Part shown: positions 56,810 to 64,000 of the stretch, piece by piece
Position numbering within the stretch: position 1 is the stretch's first letter
Layout of the letters: the number at the start of each line of letters is the position of its first letter
DNA from: Viridibacillus arvi
GTDB lineage: Bacteria > Bacillota > Bacilli > Bacillales_A > Planococcaceae
Reading direction: 5' to 3'
Assembly (NCBI RefSeq): GCF_001274945.1
Contig: NZ_LILB01000005.1
Location: forward strand, 391,296 to 455,295
Length of the DNA stretch: 64,000 nt
Program-made: the position numbers and the translations under genes
The notes under the pieces: model-generated
The model's input: the letters and a program-made list of their open reading frames with translations, nothing else
Told to the model about the DNA's origin: nothing
The model's database searches: none

Positions 56810-57148
56810 CGTTTTTGTTTTTTTACAAAAAGCAAAATCCACCCCACTAGTTATATACTCCCGTAAATCGACCGTTTATATGACTTTTAAACCACTTCGG
56901 AAATAGCATAAAAGTTATGTGTATTATGACAAAATCTATAAAAATTAATATATTAGAACTTATAATATTTTAAGAAATTACACGTTTTTAATGATTTCAC
57001 TAATAAAAAATCATTTTTTCATTCATTTTTTTGTAACGATTATATTATTCTAAATAGAATTACAACAAAATATTACTATGTAATAAAAGTTGTAATCCTC
57101 ATCCATTTTCAAAAACAGGTAATATGTCACAGACAGCATTTCTGCAAA
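56810..57148. other. AT-rich spacer upstream of the EPS operon
   Basis: Very AT-rich, no open frame of note, no further promoter I can defend. It may hold more regulatory sites of the operon. Confidence 0.4.
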
Positions 57149-57187
57149 TAAAAACGCGACTTTTTAATAAAAATTAAAAAGTCGCGT
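57149..57187 (-). terminator. Terminator after the TerC gene
   Basis: CGCGACTTTTTAA / TTAAAAAGTCGCG with a short A/T loop; T-run on the minus strand. Confidence 0.88.
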
Positions 57188-57220
57188 CTATTGCCTATGT
57201 AATTATTTTATTATACAGGC

Positions 57221-57895
57221 TTATCTAGAAGTATATTGTGTTTGTCGGTTTTTGATCCAAATGCCCAAAATGACTAATAAGATCATACTCATAATTGGGA
57301 TGATAATGGCCATTTGAGGAAACGTTCGATCTACAAATTGTGCACCGTACTTGTCCGCAACTATCATATGTCCCGCTGTATAAGCAATCATTAAAGCACC
57401 TATCCAAATAAGTATCGGGAATTTTTCCATTAATTTTATGATTAACTGACTACCAAATACAATGAGTGGAATACTTACAGCAAGTCCAAGTATAACTAAA
57501 CCCATATGTCCATCTGCAACACCAGCTACTGCTAATACATTATCTAAACTCATAACGAAATCCGCGATGATAATCGTACGGATAGCTGCAAATATTGAGC
57601 TACCACTTTTCAAATCAGGATCTTCGCCTTCAGATTTTAATAAATCCAGTGCAATATAGAATAATAATAAACCACCAACTAATTTAACTAATGGAATTTG
57701 TAATAACCATACAGCAGCGAATGTAAGTACTACGCGTAAAATAATGGCTCCTGCAGTACCAATGAATATGGCTTTTTTCCGTTGTCTTTTTGGTAAGTTT
57801 CGACATGCTAATGCAATGACGACAGCGTTATCACCACTTAAAACAATGTCTAGTAAAATAATGGATAAGATTTTTGTTATGAAAACTGCATCCAT
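57221..57895 (-). CDS. TerC-family integral membrane protein (YjbE-like)
   Basis: 224 residues, seven predicted membrane segments, with the TerC acidic motifs DIVLSGDNAVVIALA near 16 and ADFVMSLDNVLAVAG near 111, whose aspartates can bind metal. TerC relatives in Bacillus take part in manganese export that loads exoenzymes. I looked for the yybP-ykoY manganese riboswitch that often precedes such genes: the upstream spacer holds none. Monocistronic. Confidence 0.9.
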   Translation of the reverse strand: MDAVFITKILSIILLDIVLSGDNAVVIALACRNLPKRQRKKAIFIGTAGAIILRVVLTFAAVWLLQIPLVKLVGGLLLFYIALDLLKSEGEDPDLKSGSSIFAAIRTIIIADFVMSLDNVLAVAGVADGHMGLVILGLAVSIPLIVFGSQLIIKLMEKFPILIWIGALMIAYTAGHMIVADKYGAQFVDRTFPQMAIIIPIMSMILLVILGIWIKNRQTQYTSR

Positions 57896-58023
57896 TTTTT
57901 CTCCTTCTTTCTAGTTAGATATCGTTTACTATTCTACTCTTATATAAATAAATGGAAAGTAAAAACTTAGGACAGACTCTACTAGCATATGTGAAAATGG
58001 AGAAAATTATGTTATGAATGCGC

Positions 58024-58060
58024 AAAAAGCGAGCAAAATCATACATTTGCTCGCTTTTTT
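58024..58060 (-). terminator. Terminator after the sulfurtransferase gene
   Basis: AAAAAGCGAGCAAA / TTTGCTCGCTTTTTT. Confidence 0.88.
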
Positions 58061-58084
58061 ATTTTGCTTTTATAATTGAATCAA

Positions 58085-58906
58085 TTATTTCTTTGAAATT
58101 CCTTTTTCAGGTGCATATTCTGTAATCCAATCACTATAACTACCTGTGTACAATTGTACGTTTGAATACCCGTCTTCTTTTAAAATAGCGAATAATGGTG
58201 ATGCCGTTACTCCACTACCACAATAAACAACTATTTGCTCATCTTGCTTTACAACATCATGAAGTTTCTGATTTGTTGTTAATACTCCATCTGCTTTTAA
58301 TTGCTCCCAATCAAAATTACGTGCTCCCGGAATATGACCCGCTACTTTATCCATCGGCTCTATTTGCCCTAAATATCTCGCTTCAGCACGCGCATCTAGT
58401 AGCACTTTTTTTACTTTCCCATCAACTATCTCTTTGACACCTGTACGATTTACATAAAGGTCATCTTGCCATCTTGGTATAAGAGTAGTTGTTGTCAATG
58501 CTTCTTCACCTGATTGAACAGCAATACCCGCTTCTTTTATGGCAGTGTATCCTTCTTTTACTATTTTGGCATTTTTAAAACCACCATATTGAAGCATCCA
58601 CCATGCACGTGTTGCAAAGGGTGAAGCCCCTTGATCGTAGACTGCGATTGTTTTGTCCGTATCGTATTGTAAACCGCTTCTTTCAAACAGAGACTGTAAT
58701 TGTTCTTTTTCAGGCATTGGATGACGACCCTCGTCTTTTGTCATGTCTGAAAGGTCTTTTTCTAAATCCCAGTATACTGCGCCTTTAATATGCTCTAGAC
58801 CATATAGTTTTCGCCCTTCTTCGGCATTTTGCAAATTAAATCGTGCATCGATCCAAATGACATTGTTCACGTCTATATCCTTAATTGAAATAAACACGTT
58901 TCCCAT
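58085..58906 (-). CDS. Two-domain rhodanese sulfurtransferase (SseA type)
   Basis: 273 residues, two rhodanese domains (about 5-130 and 155-270). The active-site loop CGSGVTA near 228-234 is of the mercaptopyruvate/thiosulfate sulfurtransferase type, so it moves sulfane sulfur to an acceptor. The start codon overlaps the dynA stop (TAATG), so the pair is co-transcribed and translationally coupled. Confidence 0.9.
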   Translation of the reverse strand: MGNVFISIKDIDVNNVIWIDARFNLQNAEEGRKLYGLEHIKGAVYWDLEKDLSDMTKDEGRHPMPEKEQLQSLFERSGLQYDTDKTIAVYDQGASPFATRAWWMLQYGGFKNAKIVKEGYTAIKEAGIAVQSGEEALTTTTLIPRWQDDLYVNRTGVKEIVDGKVKKVLLDARAEARYLGQIEPMDKVAGHIPGARNFDWEQLKADGVLTTNQKLHDVVKQDEQIVVYCGSGVTASPLFAILKEDGYSNVQLYTGSYSDWITEYAPEKGISKK

Positions 58907-61900
58907 TACTTTACAACTCCCTCAAATAGTGATGCGTAGATTTTTTTCCATTCAGCAAGCTTGCTTTCTTCTTGCAAAAGCTCACGTTCTGTTGCAATTT
59001 GCTCTGTTGCTTGAGCACTTAAATGATGACGTAAACTTTCCGCTTCAGTAGTTATAAGTGATTCTGACCAATTATTTAAACGTTTTGCTTCCGTGTTCAA
59101 ATAGTGTTGAGCGTCGGGTTTTGTTAATTGTTCTAATGCTTCTCTTAATTTCAAGCGATCGCCTTTTTCAAAAAATGCTTTATTATTTTTAAAATGAGAT
59201 TTAACAGATTCATACGGTGCAGTTTGTTCAAATGGGCCTACAAATTCAAGTATTGCTGGCTCTTCTGGTTCAAATGGCGTAAATGAGAAGCTATCATTCA
59301 CATCTTTTAATTTTCTTACATCTTCGATATAACGCTCAGTCACCTTTTTATGGATAAACTTCGCAATACGGAAGTTTGTAACACGCATTTCCTGTTCTAA
59401 ATCAAAGCTTAAGCTTTGTAATAATTCTTTTAATGCTAATTGTAATGCCGTTGCTGATGATTTACCTGCGAATGTTGCTGGATTATATGCTTCATTATAA
59501 AAATCTGCAAAACGATAATAAACTCGCTGTAATACATAGTACATTAGCTCTGATAATTCTTGCTCAACATCTTTTTTAATAACGGCTGCACCTGATTTTT
59601 CAAAACGAGTATGAATAAATTGCTCAAGTTTCGTCAGTTCCACAAGACGTTCGTCTTTACGCTGCATATTGTCTTCGGTTTGCTTAATAAGTGAAGCGAG
59701 ACGGTTTTGTGTTTTGTCCGTTTCTTCTACTAAAGCTTGAACTGCTAAAGAGCTCAACTCTTCAGATAAGAAATGATGGAATGCATCTTCAAACGGCTGC
59801 ATTCCTGATTCGAAATCATTTTTTTCTACTTTTTCTTTTAATGCAAGTAAACTAGACACACCAAATAATCGAGGTTTTCGAATACCGAAGCGTTGCAACT
59901 CTTGCTGTACATAAGTTTTAACTTCTCCCTCTTCTTCCTTATTTGATGCAAGATCAATAGCATTTACGATGAAGAACATCTTATCAAGCTCAAAAGCATC
60001 TTTTACACGACCTAATTGAATCAAGAATTCACGGTCTGCTCGAGCGAATGCATGATTATAATACGTAATAAATAGAATGGCATCAGCATTTCTAATGTAA
60101 TCAAATGCAACACCAGTATGACGGGCGTTAATAGAGTCTGCCCCCGGGGTATCTACTAATGTGACACCCATTCTTGTTAATTCACAATCAAAATAGAAAT
60201 CAATGGAATCAACAAAACAGCTACGTTTTTCTTCTGCGACAAATTTTTCAAAATCCTCTCGATTTGTACGTAAAGTCGTTCCTAACTGCTCTTTAAATTC
60301 TTCATATCCTTGTGCGAAGGCACGGATGAAAGACTTATGGACATGTAATCTCTCATCTTCTAACTCCATTTGCAATCCTTCAGTAGCTTTATTGAATGCT
60401 TCTTCTAAAGTTGTCACATGCATACCAATCGCCTCGTAAGACGAGATAATGTCAGCTTGTAATTGATCAGTTGTTTTTAATCGAACATCAGCCGTTTCGT
60501 GAGGATGTTCTGGTGAGACAGGTCGAATTTTGTTAATTGCTGCTGTCGTTGGATTTGGTGAAACAGGTAAAACTTGTTGACCCATTAGCGCATTAGAAAA
60601 TGATGATTTACCAGCACTAAATGCTCCAAATAAAGCAATTGTAAAATCCTTTTTCTTAAGGCGTTCTACTTTATTTTTAAGATAATTTGATACCTCTTTA
60701 AATCCTTGGACATTCGCCACAGCATTAGCTGTATGTAATGCTTGCTTAACTGCAATAGCTGTTTGTATAGTCTCCACATTGTCTGCATCTTCAGTAGGTT
60801 TTTCTTCTATAAGAATATCTTCCTCTTGTTGTAACATCGTAGGGTCGAATAATCGTATTTGCGCAAAAGCTTCTGAATGCTCCTTTGTCCACATTTCAAC
60901 ACAATTATCTGCATCCTTATTTAATACTGTTGTAGCAGCTGCTGATTTTTTCGCATAAAACTGCTCCTGCTCTTCAACATGCTCAAGTTCTTTAATAACT
61001 GTTACTTTTTCAGAAAGTACCTCTTGTTTTTTCTTCAACGGTTCAACAGAGCCAAAAGATAATTGCTCTACAAAAATTGCCTTGTCATCTTTCCATTCAT
61101 CAGTTGTTCTAATAAACCAACGCTTTGTTGCTTCTGATACACGGTTAGCAAAATTCAACAACCCGTCACCAGTTGCTAAAGCATCTTTTTTTACTTGATC
61201 TTGAATTGTTTCAAAAGGTACGTTGAATTCAATTGTATCAATTTCTAGAGATACATCATCAGTTAATGCGCCAACGTCTTTCAATGAATTTTTCATCAAT
61301 GACAGCATATGACCTGAAATTTGTGATGTAATAATCGACTGATAGAGTTTGTAAAGCTCTTCTTTACGTAATTCTTTTTCAGCAGCAGTTTTCTTTGCGG
61401 AAAAGAACATCCCTACCTTAAAGTCCTCTTGCATACTTTCTAAGTAGAGTTTTAGCTTATCACGTAGCTCATAAGGCATAATACCAGCATTATTGAGTAA
61501 CTCTTCACGTTGTTGTTCAAAGGATTTTTTCCATTTTTCAACAGAGTAAAGTTCTAATTGACGCTGGATATTGGCGTATTGATCTTTTAACTCTTGGCGA
61601 TTTTCCCAATCTGAAAATGGCAGAATTTCTTCATTTATATCGAAGATTTCTTGTTTTGTATCTTGTAAATATTCTTCATGCTCTTTATTCAATTGTTGTA
61701 AAGTCTTTTTAGCCGTCTCAACTAACTGCTCTTGCCAACCATCCATGCTACTCATGACAATTCCCTTGACTGTTTGGAAATCATTATGTGGATGCTCAAG
61801 TTCTCGTAGAGAAGTAAAGAAGATACCTTTTGGAACAACTCCCCAATTTGCAAAAGAAGTATGAACAGACTGCTCAAATTCTGTGAAATCAAGTTCATTA

Positions 61901-62526
61901 TCTTTGTGTTTATCAATTTGATTGACGATTAGATAAACATTTGGATTAAATTTCATTAATTGTTTTGTAAATTGAAAATTCAACTCAGATTGAACATGGT
62001 TATAGTCCATAACATAAAACACGATATCTGCTAAATGAAGTGCTGATTCAGTTGACATACGATGAGCATCATCCGTCGAGTCTACTCCTGGAGTATCCAT
62101 TACTGTTACGCCATCAGGTAGAACTGATTTTGAATGGCCGATTTCAATTTGCGATACGAGCGCTCCATTTTTAGCGAAGGCCTTGACTGTTTTAATATCA
62201 TAATCCCCAGTGAATTTCACTGGATCTTGTCCTGTTAAATAGGCAATTGCGTAATCGCTTTCAGATTTATGTACTTTAACAACGTTTGCACTCGTAGGTA
62301 TTGGACTAGAGGGTAATAGCTGATCTCCTGTTAATGCGTTAATCATGCTCGATTTCCCTGCAGAGAAATGGCCAGCAAAGCCAATCATATATTCTTTATT
62401 TAATAGTTTATTTGCAAAAAGCGTCGTTTTTTGCAAACGCTCCTCATCTGCGTTATTTTTGTAAATCAAATATTGCATTGCTGTTTGCTTTAATAATTGT
62501 TGAAGTTGCTGATCAAATACTGTCAT
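58906..62526 (-). CDS. dynA: Double dynamin-like GTPase, membrane repair/fusion
   Basis: 1206 residues, two dynamin modules in one chain, as in B. subtilis DynA (1193). Module 1: P-loop GHFSAGKS at 52-59, DTPGVDS near 139, NQID near 201. Module 2: P-loop GAFSAGKSS near 625, DTPGADS near 790. Long helical stalk regions follow each GTPase. DynA tethers and fuses membranes and protects against membrane-damaging agents and phage. AAAGGAG precedes the ATG. It is followed by the sulfurtransferase with a one-base overlap. Confidence 0.93.
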   Translation of the reverse strand: MTVFDQQLQQLLKQTAMQYLIYKNNADEERLQKTTLFANKLLNKEYMIGFAGHFSAGKSSMINALTGDQLLPSSPIPTSANVVKVHKSESDYAIAYLTGQDPVKFTGDYDIKTVKAFAKNGALVSQIEIGHSKSVLPDGVTVMDTPGVDSTDDAHRMSTESALHLADIVFYVMDYNHVQSELNFQFTKQLMKFNPNVYLIVNQIDKHKDNELDFTEFEQSVHTSFANWGVVPKGIFFTSLRELEHPHNDFQTVKGIVMSSMDGWQEQLVETAKKTLQQLNKEHEEYLQDTKQEIFDINEEILPFSDWENRQELKDQYANIQRQLELYSVEKWKKSFEQQREELLNNAGIMPYELRDKLKLYLESMQEDFKVGMFFSAKKTAAEKELRKEELYKLYQSIITSQISGHMLSLMKNSLKDVGALTDDVSLEIDTIEFNVPFETIQDQVKKDALATGDGLLNFANRVSEATKRWFIRTTDEWKDDKAIFVEQLSFGSVEPLKKKQEVLSEKVTVIKELEHVEEQEQFYAKKSAAATTVLNKDADNCVEMWTKEHSEAFAQIRLFDPTMLQQEEDILIEEKPTEDADNVETIQTAIAVKQALHTANAVANVQGFKEVSNYLKNKVERLKKKDFTIALFGAFSAGKSSFSNALMGQQVLPVSPNPTTAAINKIRPVSPEHPHETADVRLKTTDQLQADIISSYEAIGMHVTTLEEAFNKATEGLQMELEDERLHVHKSFIRAFAQGYEEFKEQLGTTLRTNREDFEKFVAEEKRSCFVDSIDFYFDCELTRMGVTLVDTPGADSINARHTGVAFDYIRNADAILFITYYNHAFARADREFLIQLGRVKDAFELDKMFFIVNAIDLASNKEEEGEVKTYVQQELQRFGIRKPRLFGVSSLLALKEKVEKNDFESGMQPFEDAFHHFLSEELSSLAVQALVEETDKTQNRLASLIKQTEDNMQRKDERLVELTKLEQFIHTRFEKSGAAVIKKDVEQELSELMYYVLQRVYYRFADFYNEAYNPATFAGKSSATALQLALKELLQSLSFDLEQEMRVTNFRIAKFIHKKVTERYIEDVRKLKDVNDSFSFTPFEPEEPAILEFVGPFEQTAPYESVKSHFKNNKAFFEKGDRLKLREALEQLTKPDAQHYLNTEAKRLNNWSESLITTEAESLRHHLSAQATEQIATERELLQEESKLAEWKKIYASLFEGVVK

Positions 62527-62591
62527 GAAAGGCTTTAACTCCTTTAATATGTAATAAACTCATTCTAACATGTAGAAGGAAAACGACAAAC

Positions 62592-62622
62592 AAAAAAATC
62601 CTCCCAATTACGGGAGGATTTT
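62592..62622 (-). terminator. Terminator after the 29-residue peptide gene
   Basis: AATCCTCCC / GGGAGGATT with a six-base loop; the minus strand ends in seven T. It separates the peptide gene from dynA. Confidence 0.88.
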
Positions 62623-62626
62623 GTCG

Positions 62627-62716
62627 TTATTTTAAATGTGCGGTTGTTTGAGTGAAAACATATTTACTAACTGCACCGTAGATTAATACTGTAGCTCCAA
62701 TAAATGCAAATATCAC
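62627..62716 (-). CDS. 29-residue membrane peptide, Fur-controlled
   Basis: One hydrophobic segment (about residues 2-16, FAFIGATVLIYGAV) and a short polar tail. The start is GTG at 62716, eight bases after GGGAG. It has its own promoter (62787-62815) covered by two Fur boxes and its own terminator, so it is a free-standing gene. I do not recognise the family. B. subtilis Fur controls small proteins (FbpA, FbpB, FbpC), but I cannot show homology. Confidence 0.6.
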   Translation of the reverse strand: MIFAFIGATVLIYGAVSKYVFTQTTAHLK

Positions 62717-62762
62717 TTTGACCGCTCCCTTTTATTTGATCGTTAAGTATATGTAATGAATA

Positions 62763-62815
62763 TGAAAATCATTCTCATCTATCTTAATGATAATGAAAAT
62801 CATCCTCTTCGTCAA
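62763..62815 (-). promoter_or_regulatory. Sigma-A promoter with two overlapping Fur boxes
   Basis: On the minus strand TTGACG (62815-62810), a 17-bp spacer and TATCAT (62792-62787). Fur box one, TGATAATGAAAATCA (62788-62802), covers the -10; Fur box two, TGAAAATCATTCTCA (62763-62777), covers the start of transcription. Each matches 13 of 15 bases of TGATAATNATTATCA. Confidence 0.65.
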
Positions 62816-62882
62816 GTATTAATTCAATTTTTTAAACTCGCATGTTATTATAGAAATAAAGTCACGTATCGGGAGTGTTTAA

Positions 62883-63341
62883 ATGAGTACTTCTATTCAA
62901 ATACAAGCCGTCTTGAACGGTACTATAAACGCACTAAAATCAGTTATTCCTTATAAAATTCAAGTATCATCTCCAACTATTACATCAGACCCTTACGAAC
63001 AAAATGAAATTGGTGTGCTAATAGGCATGGTTGGTGATTTGAAAGGACGAATCATAATCGATTCAACACCTGAAACATTTAGTGCAATCGGCGGAGGTAT
63101 GTATGGGATGACATTAGAAGGCGCCATGCTAGAATCCTTTACAGGTGAATTCGGTAATATGATTGCTGGTAACTTATGTACGTTTGCTGCAGAAAAAGAA
63201 TTGGATTTAGATATTACACCTCCAACTGTTATGGTCGGACATACAAAATTATACGGTTTCCAACATGCTTTTAAGCTACCTGTAACAATTGATAACATTG
63301 GTAAACTAATCATCTTATTAACTATAGATACAAATGAATAG
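62883..63341 (+). CDS. cheX: CheX-like CheY-P phosphatase
   Basis: 152 residues of the CheC/CheX/FliY family. The catalytic ExxN is visible as Glu89 and Asn92 in FTGEFGNMIAGN. CheX dephosphorylates CheY-P in chemotaxis; no other che genes are near. A GGGAG site precedes the ATG. An in-frame frame from 62756 belongs to the promoter region. Fur could also affect this gene, since the Fur boxes lie 80-120 bp upstream. Confidence 0.82.
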   Translation: MSTSIQIQAVLNGTINALKSVIPYKIQVSSPTITSDPYEQNEIGVLIGMVGDLKGRIIIDSTPETFSAIGGGMYGMTLEGAMLESFTGEFGNMIAGNLCTFAAEKELDLDITPPTVMVGHTKLYGFQHAFKLPVTIDNIGKLIILLTIDTNE

Positions 63342-63346
63342 TATTT

Positions 63347-63386
63347 AAGTGTCTTGTTCAATGAATTGAGCTAGACGCTTTTTTTT
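63347..63386 (+). terminator. Terminator after cheX
   Basis: AGTGTCT / AGACGCT with inner TCAAT/TTGA pairs and a run of eight T. Confidence 0.7.
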
Positions 63387-63478
63387 GCCCCAATATATTA
63401 GCATACCTATTTTTCCTTCAAAATTTCTACAATATTTTATGTCTTTTCACACTTCATTCACATTTCACGTGTTTTAGT

Positions 63479-63521
63479 GTGATATTTATCACATCCCACT
63501 AAAGCTTATTTTTATATGATG
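63479..63521 (+). promoter_or_regulatory. Fnr-type site and -10 box of the ba3 oxidase operon
   Basis: TGTGATATTTATCACA (63479-63494) is a perfect TGTGA-N6-TCACA. TATGAT at 63516-63521 is the -10; transcription would start near 63528, putting the Fnr site centre at -41.5, the classic class II activator position. No -35 is needed or seen. Confidence 0.6.
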
Positions 63522-63568
63522 AACACATGGTATTAAAGATTTATTCAATTGATAAGGGAGGGTTCAAT

Positions 63569-63691
63569 ATGGCTAACAAAAATCATTCCGACGGCGATTT
63601 AAAAGGAACTTTTTACTTAGTTATGGCATTAGGGGTCTTTATAGTTGTAGTTTGGGGTCTTTGTTTTGGACTATTTCTTGATCGCTTTTAA
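63569..63691 (+). CDS. Subunit IIa of ba3-type cytochrome c oxidase
   Basis: 40 residues: a charged N-terminus then one membrane helix (about 14-35, FYLVMALGVFIVVVWGLCFG), like the small IIa subunit of ba3 oxidases. AAGGGAGGG precedes the ATG. It starts 24 bp before the subunit II gene, in the order usual for these operons. Confidence 0.75.
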   Translation: MANKNHSDGDLKGTFYLVMALGVFIVVVWGLCFGLFLDRF

Positions 63692-63714
63692 ACTGAAAGA
63701 AGGAAGGGAAAATT

Positions 63715-64000
63715 ATGCATCTTCATAAATACGAAAAGTATTGGCTTGCATTCGGTGTTGGCTCACTTATAGTGTTCTTATTAATTACTGGTATCATGGC
63801 CTTTCATAACGGCAGCCACCCACCAAGTGCAAAAAATACGATTAATTACGAAAAAGTAGATGAAATCGCTCCATTCAATAACCCAGGTGTCCATAAAGTG
63901 GAGGGAAAAGATTGGGATTATGAAGCCGTTGTAGTTGCTTCAGCATTTTACTATGATCCTCCTATTTTAGAAGTACCTGTTGGCGCTAAAGTTAAATTCA
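63715..64000 (+). CDS. Cytochrome c oxidase subunit II, ba3 type (runs off window)
   Basis: 95 codons of a subunit II: one N-terminal membrane anchor (about residues 10-30), then the beginning of the cupredoxin domain that will carry CuA (WDYEAVVVASAFYYDPP, LEVPVGAKVKF). The single membrane helix and sequence fit the ba3 group rather than caa3. The CuA ligands lie beyond the window. AGGAAGGGAA precedes the ATG. Confidence 0.82.
   Translation, partial: MHLHKYEKYWLAFGVGSLIVFLLITGIMAFHNGSHPPSAKNTINYEKVDEIAPFNNPGVHKVEGKDWDYEAVVVASAFYYDPPILEVPVGAKVKF

Noticed and set aside
57896-58023. yybP-ykoY manganese riboswitch before the TerC gene
   Set aside because: The spacer has none of the expected paired loops.

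Overview
The window comes from a low-GC, spore-forming Bacillales chromosome. Gene content (Ku/LigD, DynA, YqxD, CoaW, PepF, a TerC protein, a YclM-type aspartokinase, a ba3-type oxidase) and codon use resemble Lysinibacillus/Solibacillus-type Planococcaceae. That placement is inference, because no rRNA or tRNA gene is present.

Layout. 1-2600: the start of fhs, then small phage-like genes (an XRE regulator, a triple helix-turn-helix protein, a phage-type hypothetical) and debris. 2.6-5.5 kb: divergent ligD and ku, a two-gene NHEJ system with a candidate forespore promoter. 5.76-19.38 kb: a block bounded by two roughly 87-bp direct repeats (about 85% identical by eye), with a 5'-truncated tyrosine recombinase running into the right-hand copy. 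Its cargo is an alpha-galactoside utilisation locus: GH4 melA, an AraC regulator, a YesL-type membrane protein, a six-hairpin glycosidase, a LacI regulator, a GH36 enzyme and an LplABC-type ABC importer. I read it as a decayed integrative island. The repeat on the minus strand resembles the 3' end of groEL, which suggests the attachment site. A third partial repeat and a second recombinase relic (21.0-21.6 kb) lie beyond a dus gene.

21.7-40 kb is mostly housekeeping: csp, a CNNM/CBS protein, aspartokinase, RNase HI-like, MarR-MFS and SDR-MarR operons with clear palindromic operators, coaW, a YtcJ amidohydrolase, a squalene/phytoene synthase-like enzyme, a dsdA pseudogene, yqxD, gdhA, a PurC paralogue and pepF. 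40.1-46.0 kb: a 1719-residue pseudokinase/ATPase/GAF/histidine kinase convergent with an OmpR-type response regulator. 46.1-56.7 kb: a tight ten-gene exopolysaccharide operon (sugar transferase, Wzc-like, Wzx, Wzy, glycosyltransferase, two acyl/peptidyl-transferase-like proteins, NodB deacetylase, a possible nuclease-fold protein, galE). Three 11-bp-phased direct repeats lie upstream of its promoter. 57-64 kb: TerC, a sulfurtransferase coupled to the double dynamin DynA, a 29-residue membrane peptide behind two Fur boxes, CheX, and the start of a ba3-type oxidase operon behind an Fnr-type site.

The strongest leads are the repeat-bounded sugar island, the large sensor kinase whose kinase-like domain has lost its catalytic residues, the phased repeats before the EPS operon, the Fur-controlled micropeptide and the Fnr/ba3-oxidase promoter. 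No CRISPR array, intact insertion sequence, tRNA, rRNA or known riboswitch was recognised.
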